DNA of 64,000 nt from an uncultured Bacteroides sp. Lineage in GTDB: Bacteria; Bacteroidota; Bacteroidia; Bacteroidales; Bacteroidaceae. Position numbers and translations under genes: made by a program. The notes beneath the pieces are model-generated. The model worked only from the letters and a program-made list of their open reading frames with translations. It ran no database searches and was not told the DNA's origin. Each line of letters starts with the position of its first letter. Position 1 is the stretch's first letter. Positions 26,601 through 35,121 of this stretch are shown here, piece by piece. The DNA is taken from the NCBI GenBank assembly GCA_944322285.1, contig CALUOR010000012.1, positions 21,061 to 85,060 on the forward strand. The letters are read 5' to 3'.

Positions 26601-26842
26601 AACCTTCTGATCGTTGGATACAAGATGCTTCTTACCTACGTTTGAAAAACATAACATTAGGGTATACTATTCCTGTTGCGCAGAAATATGTACAAAAGCT
26701 GAGAGTATATCTTACAGGGCAAGACTTGTTTGAAATTTCAAATATGTTAGAAGTTTTGGATCCTGAAGTAGAGAATCAAGCCGCTAAAGGTGTATATCCC
26801 TTCTTCCGTAGTTGGACTTTTGGTGTAAATGTAACATTCTAA
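23675..26842 (+). CDS. SusC-family TonB-dependent outer-membrane transporter
   Basis: 1055 residues. After the signal peptide comes a carboxypeptidase-D-like regulatory domain (ITGVVKDNFGPVIGANVSVK, about 50-125), a TonB-box region DEVVVVGYG (about 126-134), the plug with IQIRGYSSVND and VLKDAASCAIYGARAAAGVV, and a 22-strand barrel ending in the aromatic C-terminus FGVNVTF. It imports oligosaccharides in concert with the SusD lipoprotein encoded next. An alternative ATG at 23699 would shorten the N-terminus by eight residues. The pair marks the locus as a polysaccharide-utilisation locus; specificity is carried by the loops and cannot be read directly. Confidence 0.97.
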   Translation: MNKQQKDRMKRTFMVSFMVGACCLPGYAGNSAPSFLAGNHSVENILQSKKITGVVKDNFGPVIGANVSVKGTTIGAITDMDGKFSFEAPDDGILVVSFIGYTTQEIPLKGKTDFNITLSEDNEMLDEVVVVGYGVQKKVNLSGSVAAIDGEQIAAKPATDALSALQGEMPGVTITRGGGQPGSEGAAIQIRGYSSVNDAEALVLIDGVEGNMALLNSEDIESISVLKDAASCAIYGARAAAGVVLITTKSGVAGKPKVTYNGYVSFNFPGNMPERVPAWEEQEFINQSRIPVGGPEWNAEKSSWVGNPNFDYRPLSNGRWDLFYSVDWLGEGTKNFTMQHNHSVSVSGGSEKMNYMLSANYYYKNGLLAYGPDDYKRYNLMAKLNANLNKYVDLGINIQYSGDDQETTSYGAENILKLLYENRGRQPIYQPEGENYPSIWNGDLQENPIDIMKNGGVQTTKYESFMGKASLTIKDFIKNLRINLSASRRAGYYSQQRNKRTLYYYNYIGDVRRTTNPANELYKAKNQEYHDVLEATVNYTFDLNDRTHNFGILAGTSYENYKVDHIDGTARNMISNDFFSFNYYDTSLATNSTLHDNIETWAMMSYFGRLNYNYKEKYLFEANVRYDGSSRLAPSKRWKAFPSVSAAWRMSEENWFGVDWISSLKLRASWGQLGNGAVLGLYDYIPLIVYSHGSDPATYLGEKWFYQQSMASTDKTWETVETTNLGVDFGFFNNRLTGSFEYYWKFNNDMLASLQLPSQIGISVPNMNVGKLKTWGWDFNISWQDQIKDFTYQIGFNISDSKNKLLRYDGASVVGEGVVRLLEGYPINTIWGYETDGFWSSREEYLQYKADHPGYVSFNDGIVSGGDVKYVAQGEADHTIGVGGGKPGDSGDLVLLGNTTPRYIYGINLAAQWKGFDLSVMFQGVGKRDLVLNDRMFPLWGDTDMPWTIHRDYWREDNQDAYWPRLLQKSGIMNSKPSDRWIQDASYLRLKNITLGYTIPVAQKYVQKLRVYLTGQDLFEISNMLEVLDPEVENQAAKGVYPFFRSWTFGVNVTF

Positions 26843-26859
26843 CCTTAAAAATGATTATA

Positions 26860-28539
26860 ATGAAAAAGATATTTTTATTACTTATTAGTGCTATGTCGTG
26901 TTTCGGTGGTTGCTCTTTGGACAGAGAACCAGAAACGACTTTGAGCGATGTGAATTTTTGGCGTTCAGAAGCGGACTTGCGAGGGGCTTGTAACCGTTTG
27001 TATATAGACTTGCCGGGCTTTCTTACGGGAACTGCGCATGATTTTCGTTCTGAAGAACTAATTGGAAATGCACCGGATCCCATTTCATCGGGGAATAGAA
27101 CCGTTCCGGAAACATCTACTGATTGGTCTGGTCCATATGATAAAATAGGTGTTTGCAATAATATTATTGCAAAGGGAGGAAAAGCTCCTTTGGATGAGGC
27201 TGCTCGTAATCGTTGGTTGGCAGAGGCTTATTTTTTCCGTGCTTACTATTATTTTGATTTGGTGAAAAAGTATGGAGATGTTCCTTTAATATTGAAGGTC
27301 TTTGATAATACAACAGATCCTGAAATTACGAAAGGGCGAGACTCTCGTGAGACAGTTATTCAACAATGCTATTCTGATTTGAATTTTGCTTCGACATGGC
27401 TTCCGGATATTGATGAATTGTCTGGTGACAGTGATTGGGGGCGTGTCTCGCGTTCTGCCGCTTTGGGAATGTTGGTGCGTATTGGATTGTATGAAGGTAC
27501 CTATGTCAAATATCATAACTTGACTGAAGGAGACAGCAAAAGTCATCTTAAAATAGCCATTGATGCCGCAGAAATGATGATTGAAGAAGGAAGTCATGAC
27601 CTCTATCCTGATTTTCAGCGACTGTTCTATTTTGATGGTGAAGGACGGCAAAATCCGGAAAATGTATTTGTAAAAGTCTATGGTCCTAATGGAGCAGACA
27701 ATGCTATAATATATCATAACCAAAGTGGAAGCAAAAGCACGCAGGTTACTATTACAAGACAATTTATCGATAATTTCCTCTATATGGATGGATTACCTAA
27801 AGATAAGCATCCAGGGTATCAACCTGACATAAATTATGATGATATCTTTAAAGACCGTGATCCAAGGTTAAGCATGACAGTTTTTGCTTATCGTGAGAAG
27901 TCTTATGGCGATTCTCCTTATATACCTTTTGATAATGTAACGCATGGAGGTTACGGTTATCCGGTTAAAAAAGGGTACCTGAAGTCTGAGGCGGATACGC
28001 AGGGTAAGGAAACTGTAGATAAGATGATTATTCGTTATGCGGAGGTTTTGTTGTCATATGCGGAGGCTTTATATGAATATAATGGAAATATTACAGATTC
28101 TCAGTTAGATGCTACGGTAAATAAAGTTAGAAGCCGTGCTGGTTTCAATGCAAAATTAAGCAATGCTTTTGTTGAAATGCATCAACTGGATATGCTTGGA
28201 GAAATCCGGAGAGAGCGTATGGTTGAATTTGTCGATGAGAATATTCATTATGATGATATTATTAGATGGAAAACGGCCGAGCAGGTATTGCCGCAGGCCA
28301 TGTTAGGTGAAGTATTCAATCCTGATGAGAGTGCTAAGAGTGAAAAAGAATTGAATTATAAATTAACTGACGAAAATGGTTTTTATAATGGAGTTAAGGT
28401 ATATGATGAACCTAATGTCTATGTAATAGAAGAAGCTTCCAGTCGTAAATTTGATCCGGAACGTGATTATCTGTATCCGATACCTTCGTATGAGATTTCA
28501 ACTTCGAATGGCAATATTAAACAAAATCCTAATTGGTAA
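26860..28539 (+). CDS. SusD/RagB-family glycan-binding lipoprotein
   Basis: 559 residues with lipobox FGGC (Cys about 14-16) and the SusD helical TPR scaffold. Family blocks are WLAEAYFFRAYYYFDLVKKY (about 125-144), IIRYAEVLLSYAEALY (about 390-405), LDATVNKVRSRAGF and EIRRERMVEFVDEN, plus the C-terminal LYPIPSYEI. It caps the SusC barrel and binds glycan at the surface. I start at 26860 because MKKIFLLLISAM is a proper signal; an ATG at 26851 is also possible. The gene is markedly more AT-rich than the lyase genes on either side, as often seen for the specificity partner of SusC. Confidence 0.95.
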   Translation: MKKIFLLLISAMSCFGGCSLDREPETTLSDVNFWRSEADLRGACNRLYIDLPGFLTGTAHDFRSEELIGNAPDPISSGNRTVPETSTDWSGPYDKIGVCNNIIAKGGKAPLDEAARNRWLAEAYFFRAYYYFDLVKKYGDVPLILKVFDNTTDPEITKGRDSRETVIQQCYSDLNFASTWLPDIDELSGDSDWGRVSRSAALGMLVRIGLYEGTYVKYHNLTEGDSKSHLKIAIDAAEMMIEEGSHDLYPDFQRLFYFDGEGRQNPENVFVKVYGPNGADNAIIYHNQSGSKSTQVTITRQFIDNFLYMDGLPKDKHPGYQPDINYDDIFKDRDPRLSMTVFAYREKSYGDSPYIPFDNVTHGGYGYPVKKGYLKSEADTQGKETVDKMIIRYAEVLLSYAEALYEYNGNITDSQLDATVNKVRSRAGFNAKLSNAFVEMHQLDMLGEIRRERMVEFVDENIHYDDIIRWKTAEQVLPQAMLGEVFNPDESAKSEKELNYKLTDENGFYNGVKVYDEPNVYVIEEASSRKFDPERDYLYPIPSYEISTSNGNIKQNPNW

Positions 28540-28559
28540 TTATAAAAGAAATGAACATC

Positions 28560-29135
28560 ATGAAGACTTTTATTCATAAAATATCCTTGTTATGTCTATT
28601 CTCCCTCTGTCTCTTGGGGGGTTGTAGCAATGATCATCCGGAATGGGAAGAGGGTGATCCGGCATTAGCGCATGTGTATTACTATTGTTTTGAGAAATGG
28701 GGTACAATTCCTGGTGGAAATGATGTCACGTACACGGTAAGGCAAGGCGAGACACTTGCCGTGCCCACCCAATTCTATAGCAGTTTTGTCCGCACTTATA
28801 GTCCGGAAGTTTATTATTATACGACTCCGGATCCTGAAGCGGCCGATGCGTTGGAATGCGGCACAGACTATGTTGTAGTGGACGAAAGTGGAAACACACT
28901 GACACCGGATGCCTCTGGAGCATATACGATGACATGGCCTAATGCCGAAAAGGGGGTTCAGAATATTTACATTAAAGCCTTGAATGGTAAAAAGGGGTCT
29001 ATCCGCGTTCTTACTTTCGACCCAAGCCGGACGATGGATGTAACAGATGTAAGCACCACTTCTATTATTAAGACAAGCGAATATGAAGTACGCGCTATAT
29101 CTGAGAACTATTATGTCACTGTATTTATCCAATAA
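28560..29135 (+). CDS. Small surface lipoprotein of the polysaccharide locus (possible glycan-binding protein)
   Basis: 191 residues with lipobox LGGC (Cys near 22). The mature part is beta-rich and aromatic (HVYYYCFEKWG, PEVYYYTTPDPE) with an Ig-like feel (GVQNIYIKALNGKKGSIRV). I do not recognise the family. Its position right after susC-susD is where surface glycan-binding proteins (SusE/F-position) are normally found, though it is shorter than most of those. Start at 28560 gives MKTFIHKISLL; an in-frame ATG at 28551 is an alternative. A role in binding the same glycan is inferred from context only. Confidence 0.7.
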   Translation: MKTFIHKISLLCLFSLCLLGGCSNDHPEWEEGDPALAHVYYYCFEKWGTIPGGNDVTYTVRQGETLAVPTQFYSSFVRTYSPEVYYYTTPDPEAADALECGTDYVVVDESGNTLTPDASGAYTMTWPNAEKGVQNIYIKALNGKKGSIRVLTFDPSRTMDVTDVSTTSIIKTSEYEVRAISENYYVTVFIQ

Positions 29136-29222
29136 AAAGTGGCTTTTCAATAGGTATATTATATTGGTCAGGGGGATGTACAAATGCGATGCGATGTGCA
29201 TCCCCTTTTTTAAAGAGTAAAA

Positions 29223-31226
29223 ATGAAACATATACAAATCTTTTTTTTATCTGCCGTCCTTTCTTTGTGGGGAATAACTCTATATGCCCAGACCTTGAAC
29301 AAGGACGTTTTCCGGTTAATAAACTTGGATTATCCGGGATTGGCTGAGGTAAAGAACGCTTGTACGCAAGGTGATACCATAAAGGCCGCCTATGCGTTGC
29401 TGGACTATTATCGTAACCGTACGAATGTGAAACAACCGGAAATAGACATGGAGCATATTACGGTGTCCGACAAAGAACGTCAGATGGCCGATGAGGCGTT
29501 GTCGCATATTCTGTATGCGCATGAAGGTTATCAACCTTCTTTTTATTATGGAAAAGATATAGACTGGACGTATTGGCCGGTTCAAGACAATGAATTGCGC
29601 TGGCATTTGCATCGTCATGGTTGGTTTGTCCCGATGGGGAAAATGTATTATACGACCCACGATGAGAAATACGCCAAAGAATGGACTTCCCAGTTTATAG
29701 ATTGGATTAAGAAAAATCCGTGTGTGGATGTGACAAAGGAAGAGTTTGAACTGACTAGTACGGGCGAGGTGAGAGATGTAGCTGAGAATGCTCGCTTCGC
29801 TTGGCGTCCCCTGGAGATTTCTACTCGCATGGAGAATCAGATACCTCAATTTATGCTTTTCCGCAACTCTCCTTCGTTTACTCCTGAGTTTTTAAGCGAA
29901 TTCTTGGTGAACTATCACAAACACGCTGATTACGTGATACGTCATTATTCTGATGGTGGAAATCATTTGCTGTTTGAGGCGCAGCGGGTGTTCTACGGAG
30001 GCACATTCTTTCCCGAATTCGAGGATGCTTCCGCATGGCGTAAGAGTGGCATTGATGTGTTGGCACGTGAAATAAAAAAGCAAGTATATGACGATGGGGG
30101 ACAATTTGAACTTGACCCTCTTTACCACATGGCCAGTATCGAGATTTTCTGCAAAGCATTACTGATGGCGGACATGAACGGGTTGCGTAATGAATTTCCG
30201 CAAGAATTTTTGGATACGGTGGAGAAGATGATCGTGTTCTATTACAATATTTGTTATCCGGATTATACGAATCCTTGTTTCAGTGATGCCAAGCGCAGAG
30301 GAAAAGACCGCAAGCTGGTGAATTACCGCATTTGGGCGCAGTTGTTTCCTGAGAATGAGCAGATACGCTACTTCATGACCGAAGGACGTGAAGGTAAAAA
30401 GCCGGAGAACCTGTCTAAAGGATTCCTGACATCGGGATTCTTCACTTTTCGTAATGGATGGGGACCTGAAGCTACTGTCATGGTTCTAAAAGCCGGTCCG
30501 ATGGGTGGATGGCATAACCAACCGGACAACGGTACGTTTGAATTGTGGTTCAACGGTACAAACTTGTTCCCTGATTCGGGCTTTTATGTATATGCCGGAG
30601 ATGAGAAAATCATGAAATTGCGCAATTGGTTCCGGCAGACTAGTGTGCACAAAACGCTGACTTTGGATGACAAGGATATCCGTCGCAATGCTTCGGTGAC
30701 CCGTTTGTGGAAAGAAGACGGTAAGACACCGATATTGGTGACGGAGAATCAAGGGTATGAAGGGCTGAAACATCGCCGTTCAGTATTCTTTGTTAATCAG
30801 ACTTATTTCGTGATTGTAGATGAGGCTGTCGGTGATGCTACGGGTACCGTTAATCTGCACTATCAGATGAATGCGGGCAACGTAAATATTGACCCGAAGA
30901 ACTTTACGCTGACTTCGGATTATGGAGTACAGAGCGATGCCAAGTTACAATGTTTTGCTCCAGAAGGAACTACGCTGGAAGAAGAGGAAGGTTGGCAAGC
31001 CACACTTTATCTAGTGCGTGAGAAACGTACTGCCGTTGCGTTTAATACGGAAAAGAAAGATAATATGCCTGTGCGTTATATCACCATCATCTATCCTACA
31101 AAGAATATTAAAAATGCTCCACGAATGGAAGCCCGATTCATTACTCCTCAATTCGATGAAAATAAATTGGAGATAGAAGTGACTTTGGACGGAAAGAAAG
31201 AAAAATTGGGGTATGAACTAAAATGA
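29223..31226 (+). CDS. PL12-like heparinase III family polysaccharide lyase
   Basis: 667 residues with a signal peptide (about 1-22), an alpha/alpha toroid and a C-terminal beta sandwich. Active-site positions are evident: Asn247 in DGGNHLL, Tyr301 in LDPLYHMAS and His431 in GGWHNQPDNGT. Their spacing (54 and 130 residues) equals that of Asn240, Tyr294 and His424 of Pedobacter heparinase III as I recall them. PL12 enzymes cleave low-sulfated or unsulfated GlcNAc/GlcA segments of heparan sulfate or heparosan. It closes the locus and is followed by a palindromic element and a strong terminator. Together with GH88 it points to a GlcA-containing substrate. Confidence 0.9.
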   Translation: MKHIQIFFLSAVLSLWGITLYAQTLNKDVFRLINLDYPGLAEVKNACTQGDTIKAAYALLDYYRNRTNVKQPEIDMEHITVSDKERQMADEALSHILYAHEGYQPSFYYGKDIDWTYWPVQDNELRWHLHRHGWFVPMGKMYYTTHDEKYAKEWTSQFIDWIKKNPCVDVTKEEFELTSTGEVRDVAENARFAWRPLEISTRMENQIPQFMLFRNSPSFTPEFLSEFLVNYHKHADYVIRHYSDGGNHLLFEAQRVFYGGTFFPEFEDASAWRKSGIDVLAREIKKQVYDDGGQFELDPLYHMASIEIFCKALLMADMNGLRNEFPQEFLDTVEKMIVFYYNICYPDYTNPCFSDAKRRGKDRKLVNYRIWAQLFPENEQIRYFMTEGREGKKPENLSKGFLTSGFFTFRNGWGPEATVMVLKAGPMGGWHNQPDNGTFELWFNGTNLFPDSGFYVYAGDEKIMKLRNWFRQTSVHKTLTLDDKDIRRNASVTRLWKEDGKTPILVTENQGYEGLKHRRSVFFVNQTYFVIVDEAVGDATGTVNLHYQMNAGNVNIDPKNFTLTSDYGVQSDAKLQCFAPEGTTLEEEEGWQATLYLVREKRTAVAFNTEKKDNMPVRYITIIYPTKNIKNAPRMEARFITPQFDENKLEIEVTLDGKKEKLGYELK

Positions 31227-31360
31227 TAATTTAGCGAGTTGTTTTTAGGCACGGATTACACGGATTAGTCACGGATTTCTTTTGCCATCCGTAAGCGAAA
31301 CCACTTTTAATCTGTGAAATCCGTGTAATCCGTGCCTAAAAATAAATTCCCATTTATCAT
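31221..31360. repeat. Palindromic intergenic element, copy 3
   Basis: Arms at about 31243-31279 (word cacggatta repeated) and 31309-31341 (aatccgtgcctaaaa end) make a long imperfect hairpin. Outer edges are aaatgataattta and aaattcccatttat. The sequence from ttttaggcacgg to attcccatttat is essentially identical to the copy at 39490-39626. Confidence 0.75.
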
Positions 31361-31381
31361 ATAAACCAACAGATGAGATAA

Positions 31382-31422
31382 AAAAGAGGATATGTCCCGT
31401 CAGTCAGGACATATCCTCTTTT
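31382..31422. terminator. Bidirectional terminator between convergent genes
   Basis: A perfect 16-bp stem: aaaagaggatatgtcc (31382-31397) pairs with ggacatatcctctttt (31407-31422) around a nine-base loop. Flanking A and T runs make it work from both sides, ending the polysaccharide-locus transcript and the - strand operon that ends at 31446. Confidence 0.9.
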
Positions 31423-31445
31423 GGGTTTTGATAGATAACTTTGAA

Positions 31446-32423
31446 TTACTCGTGCGAAGCAAAGTACTTCAAGAACTGTGTGCGCTCGAAGGTGTTTACA
31501 CCCTGTACGTCAGCTGCGTTCAGGCGGCCTTTGAATTGGGCGATGTTTTCCATTCCTTTGCTTTCCATCCATCCTTGCAGGAACTGATTGAACTCGTTGA
31601 TGACCTCGGCCGACTTCTGGTAAATGGCACTGCATACTTCCACGGCCGACGCACCGGCGAGGATGGCCTTCACAACGCCTTCGCCCGAATGAATGCCTCC
31701 GGAGATGGCATAATCGATGCGGGGAACAGCCGCTGAGGCAATACCCGTCCAGCGGAGTGAACGTGAAAGGTCTGCTTCGTTGCTGAATACATTGCCGGTG
31801 GTCTGCTTCATTGTCGCGATGTTGATGTCCGGCTGATAGAAGCGGTTGAACAGAACCACGCCGGCCGCACCGTTGGCATAAAGCTGGTCGATAAGGGCTA
31901 CCGGATTGGTTAGGTTCCCACCCAACTTCATAATGACAGGTATCTGCACAGTCTTCTTGATGTGGCGCAGGATGTCGATGTGCTTTTGTTCGAATGAGCC
32001 GTATTTGTAGTCCGTATCGGTCTGCAAGGCCAGAATATTGATTTCCAAGGCATCGGCTCCTGCCTGCTCTATCTGCTTGGCGAAGTCAATCCATTCGGCG
32101 TCCCGGTAGCAGTTGATGCTGGCAATGACGGGAATGTCGCATACTTTCTTGCTCTCTCTGACGAGGCTGAGGTATTCATTCAGCTTGTGGTGGCGGATGT
32201 AGACGGCCAGTTTGTCGCTTCCTTCCGAGTGCAGAGTGGGGTCATCGTGCTGGTAGACTTCCATCATGATTTGCTCCTCAAAGAGCGATTTCAGTACGAT
32301 AGCGCCGGCGCCGGCCTCACACAGCTTTTGGTTCTTGTCGGCATTGTCGGTCAAGCCGGAACTGCTGACGATAATCGGGTTCTTCAATGCGAGTCCCGCA
32401 AAAGTAGTCTGTAAAGTTGTCAT
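31446..32423 (-). CDS. Dihydroorotate dehydrogenase-like FMN protein
   Basis: 325 residues of the DHOD-like TIM-barrel family. FMN-binding blocks are NPIIVSSSGLTDN (15-27), IPVIASINCYRDAEW, ADALEINI, IPVIMKLGGNLTN and AISGGIHSGEGVVKAILAGA. Such second PyrD-like proteins occur in addition to true PyrD in Bacteroides; whether this one oxidises dihydroorotate or another substrate is open. It is the last gene of a three-gene - strand set (DUF4494, YggS-like, this) with 18 bases to the gene before it, and none of the others is a pyrimidine gene. Confidence 0.85.
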   Translation of the reverse strand: MTTLQTTFAGLALKNPIIVSSSGLTDNADKNQKLCEAGAGAIVLKSLFEEQIMMEVYQHDDPTLHSEGSDKLAVYIRHHKLNEYLSLVRESKKVCDIPVIASINCYRDAEWIDFAKQIEQAGADALEINILALQTDTDYKYGSFEQKHIDILRHIKKTVQIPVIMKLGGNLTNPVALIDQLYANGAAGVVLFNRFYQPDINIATMKQTTGNVFSNEADLSRSLRWTGIASAAVPRIDYAISGGIHSGEGVVKAILAGASAVEVCSAIYQKSAEVINEFNQFLQGWMESKGMENIAQFKGRLNAADVQGVNTFERTQFLKYFASHE

Positions 32424-32441
32424 AATATATAGCTTTTAAAA

Positions 32442-33107
32442 TTAATAGATTCGTTCTCCAAAGATATGAGTGCCGATGCGCACCAGCGTACTGCCTTCGG
32501 CAATGGCTTCGTGGTAGTCGTGGGACATGCCTATGGATACCTCTCGGAAAGAAGGTTCATCCTTGAACCACGTTTCTTTCACCTCGCGGAAGAAGTCGCT
32601 CAGCGAGCGGAATTCGGCTTTCACCTGCTCCATGTTGTCCGTGTTGGTGGCCATGCCCATCAGTCCGCAGATGCGTACATGATGCAGGTTGCGCCATTCG
32701 CCTGCGGCCAGCATCTCCCGGCATTCGTCAAAACTGAAGCCGAACTTGGTTTCCTCCCGGGCGATGTGTTGCTGCAACAGGCAGTCCACCCGCCGGTTCA
32801 CCTTCTCGGCCTGCTTGTTTAGCTCAGCCAGCAGTTTGTAGCTGTCTATGCCGTGGATGAGCGACACGTAGGGCACGATGTACTTCACCTTGTTGGTCTG
32901 CAGGTGTCCGATGAAGTGCCACTCGATGTCCTTGGGCAAGGCTTCGTGTTTGCCGGTCATTTCCTGCACCTTGCTTTCGCCGAAGATGCGTTGGCCTGCA
33001 TCGTAGGCTTCGCGGATGGCTTCGGCCGGATGGAACTTGGATACGGCAACCAGGCGGACGCCCGCAGGAAGCTCACTCCATACTTGTCTGATGTTTTCTG
33101 CTATCAT
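32442..33107 (-). CDS. YggS/PLPBP-family pyridoxal-phosphate-binding protein
   Basis: 221 residues forming a PLP-binding TIM barrel related to alanine racemase fold III. The Schiff-base lysine is Lys24 in AVSKFHP; GESKVQEM, WHFIGHLQTNK and the C-terminal SIGMSHDYHEAI with VRIGTHIFGERIY are family signatures (phosphate binding). YggS-type proteins are not enzymes as far as known but keep PLP and amino-acid pools balanced. Length and motif order are normal. It is 11 bases from the DUF4494 gene upstream and 18 from the DHOD-like gene downstream. Confidence 0.93.
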   Translation of the reverse strand: MIAENIRQVWSELPAGVRLVAVSKFHPAEAIREAYDAGQRIFGESKVQEMTGKHEALPKDIEWHFIGHLQTNKVKYIVPYVSLIHGIDSYKLLAELNKQAEKVNRRVDCLLQQHIAREETKFGFSFDECREMLAAGEWRNLHHVRICGLMGMATNTDNMEQVKAEFRSLSDFFREVKETWFKDEPSFREVSIGMSHDYHEAIAEGSTLVRIGTHIFGERIY

Positions 33108-33118
33108 TTTTGTATGTA

Positions 33119-33583
33119 TTATACTTCGGGTTTGTCATCCGGCTCGGCTCTGTAAGGATATACATCCATCAGGGCGGTCTCGGCTACGGAGGCTATCTGG
33201 TAATCGGCCATGGTGCCCTTCATGCCTTCGTCCAGTTTCTTTATCGCGTCGCGCAAGTCGGCAGCCTGTACCAACACCAATGTAGACGTCTTCTTCTCCA
33301 CTCCGCTCTTCTCATCGATGGTGATAAACAACAGTTTGCACTTAAACCAGCGGTCGGCGGCTTCCTCGTCCGAGGGAAACAGTTCACTGTAGTTGGCCCG
33401 TTTGATGTCCGATACGGTGAACTCGCCCGTGATGAACGGAGTCATTTCCTCGATGATGCGTGCCTCAGCCTCGGTAAAGCTCAGCGCGTCCACTAAGTAA
33501 GGTTCCGTCACCTTCTTGTTCATACCGTTCTCCATTGTCTTTTCGTACCGTATCTTGCATTCAAACCATGTATGCATTGCCAT
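33119..33583 (-). CDS. DUF4494 domain-containing protein
   Basis: 154 residues without signal or membrane segment. The start HTWFECKIRYEKTMENG, then VTEPYLVDALSFTEAEARI and WFKCKLLFITIDEKSGVEKK, match the DUF4494 family of Bacteroidetes. The function is unknown. It is the first gene of a - strand set with the YggS-like and DHOD-like genes. A candidate -7 box, the complement of caaaggta (33637-33644, TACCTTTG on the - strand), lies about 54 bases before its start. Confidence 0.85.
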   Translation of the reverse strand: MAMHTWFECKIRYEKTMENGMNKKVTEPYLVDALSFTEAEARIIEEMTPFITGEFTVSDIKRANYSELFPSDEEAADRWFKCKLLFITIDEKSGVEKKTSTLVLVQAADLRDAIKKLDEGMKGTMADYQIASVAETALMDVYPYRAEPDDKPEV

Positions 33584-33636
33584 AATTCTTCTTGTTTTTA
33601 AGTAGGTTAATTTATTATTCTGTTAACTTTATGAAG

Positions 33637-33644
33637 CAAAGGTA
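33637..33644 (-). promoter_or_regulatory. Candidate -7 box of the DUF4494-yggS-DHOD operon
   Basis: caaaggta on the + strand reads TACCTTTG on the - strand, fitting TAnnTTTG, 54 bases before the ATG at 33583. A divergent TAATTTTG at 33728-33735 on the + strand could serve the AraC gene. Confidence 0.4.
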
Positions 33645-33756
33645 ATACAAAAAAGTGAGATACCGGACAAATCGCAGAAACTTTAAATATATATCGCTCA
33701 AATATTCTGAATAACGGAAAAACCTTGTAATTTTGCATGGGCATAAGGGCCTTTAG

Positions 33757-33975
33757 TAATGGGAATTTAGTTTTAGGCACGGATTACACGGATTTTACAG
33801 AGATTTTAATTATTTGCTACGTCTCTGTCACCCCGAGCGTAGCCGAGGGGTCTCACATCATGCTTTCCCATGCGCTACGTGAGATGTCTCGACAAGCTCG
33901 ACATGACAGGGATACCTTGAGTAAATCCGTGACCAATCCGTGTAATCCGTGCCTAAAAACAGCCCGCTAAATTAA
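33757..33975. repeat. Palindromic intergenic element, copy 4, with a second palindrome nested inside
   Basis: Outer arms contain ttttaggcacggattacacgg (shown in part) at about 33771 and its complement at about 33940-33960, and the edges read taatgggaattta and ctaaatta. The centre (about 33825-33915) carries a different palindrome whose arms read gtcaccccgagcgtagccg and gtctcgacaagctcgacatg. It accounts for most of the 403-base gap 33584-33986, where I see no gene. Confidence 0.65.
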
Positions 33976-33986
33976 AATTTGAAACA

Positions 33987-35114
33987 ATGGATTATACTCA
34001 ATATGAATATTCATTAGGCATCGCCTTGGCGCTGATGCTGTTTTTCGCCTTCTATTTCCTGCTGGCAAAGACGCCGGAGAAACCTATCTACGCCAACTAT
34101 TTACGTTCGCGCCGCCTCATGGGTGTGGCCTTGCTGGCTTTGTCCGCCAACTATTTGGTCCATTTGTTTGGAGGCGTACGGTTTCTCTATCCGGATGCGG
34201 CCATCCAGATGAACCTTTCCACCTACTTCCTGGCCTATTGGCTGTTCAGTTCGGCACTCACCTCGCTGCTCGACCGCTTCTATCTCACCCGGAAACGCTT
34301 TGTGCGGCATATTCTGTATTGGCTCGTGTTCACCGCCCTTTCCGGCGTTATCCTCATTGTCTTGCCGAAGGGGACGGCGCAGCATGTCGGACTTCTCCTC
34401 ATGGCTATGTGGCTGCTTGCCTACGGCGTCTTTCTGTCCCGCCGGCTCATCCTGACCTACCGCCGTGCCGTCCGCCTGTTCGACGATACCCACTCCGAGC
34501 ACATCGCTGCCTACATTCGCTGGATGTCCGTCTTTACCTGGTGGGCGGTCATCTACGGAATCAGTTGCGGGTTGCTGACCTTCCTGCCGGATCGTTATGT
34601 ATGGATTTGGATTGCTTCTTCCATACCTTTTTATGTTTATTTGTATTGTTCCTACATAAACTACCTGTTGTTCTACGAGCAAGTGGAGAGCATCCTGGAG
34701 AAGGAAGCCCCGGCAGAGGAGCCGGAAGAAGTCGGCCTCCCTGTGGAAGAAGTGCCCGGCGACACTCCCGCCTATCACGCCAACATCGAGAAGCGGCTAA
34801 TCGTCTGGATAGATACAAACGCCTATACCCGCCCGGGGCTGACCATCGAGGAACTGGCCGCTTCCCTTGGCACCAACCGCACTTACCTGTCCGCCTACAT
34901 CAAGGCCACTTATCACATGCCGTTCCGCGAGTGGGTGGCAGGGCTTCGCATCGAGTATGCCAAGCGGATGCTGATGCAACATCCCGAAATGACCGTATCG
35001 GCCATCTCCGAGGCTTCTGGCTTCCTGTCGCTGAGTTATTTTACCCGAATCTTTACAGAGAAGGAAGCCTGCTCCCCCGCCCGGTGGAGGAAATTAGGCA
35101 CTCCCAAGGACTGA
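33987..35114 (+). CDS. Membrane-bound AraC-family regulator
   Basis: 375 residues. About six to seven hydrophobic helices occupy residues 8-230, followed by an acidic linker (EKEAPAEEPEEVGLPVEE) and an AraC-type double HTH at about 270-370 (LTIEELAASLGTNRTYLS; second helix MTVSAISEASGFLSLSYFTR). Bacteroides have many such membrane-anchored AraC proteins, which sense an unknown cue and bind DNA near their own gene. It is directly upstream of the lipoprotein gene at 35394, and 15-bp direct repeats with 19-bp spacing lie between the two; it may control that gene. Confidence 0.85.
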   Translation: MDYTQYEYSLGIALALMLFFAFYFLLAKTPEKPIYANYLRSRRLMGVALLALSANYLVHLFGGVRFLYPDAAIQMNLSTYFLAYWLFSSALTSLLDRFYLTRKRFVRHILYWLVFTALSGVILIVLPKGTAQHVGLLLMAMWLLAYGVFLSRRLILTYRRAVRLFDDTHSEHIAAYIRWMSVFTWWAVIYGISCGLLTFLPDRYVWIWIASSIPFYVYLYCSYINYLLFYEQVESILEKEAPAEEPEEVGLPVEEVPGDTPAYHANIEKRLIVWIDTNAYTRPGLTIEELAASLGTNRTYLSAYIKATYHMPFREWVAGLRIEYAKRMLMQHPEMTVSAISEASGFLSLSYFTRIFTEKEACSPARWRKLGTPKD

Positions 35115-35121
35115 TACCTTT

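Noticed and set aside
12100-31226. Host heparan-sulfate utilisation locus
   Set aside because: Lyases and GH88 fit, but no sulfatase is present and a GH29 gene is, so the classical assignment is not supported.
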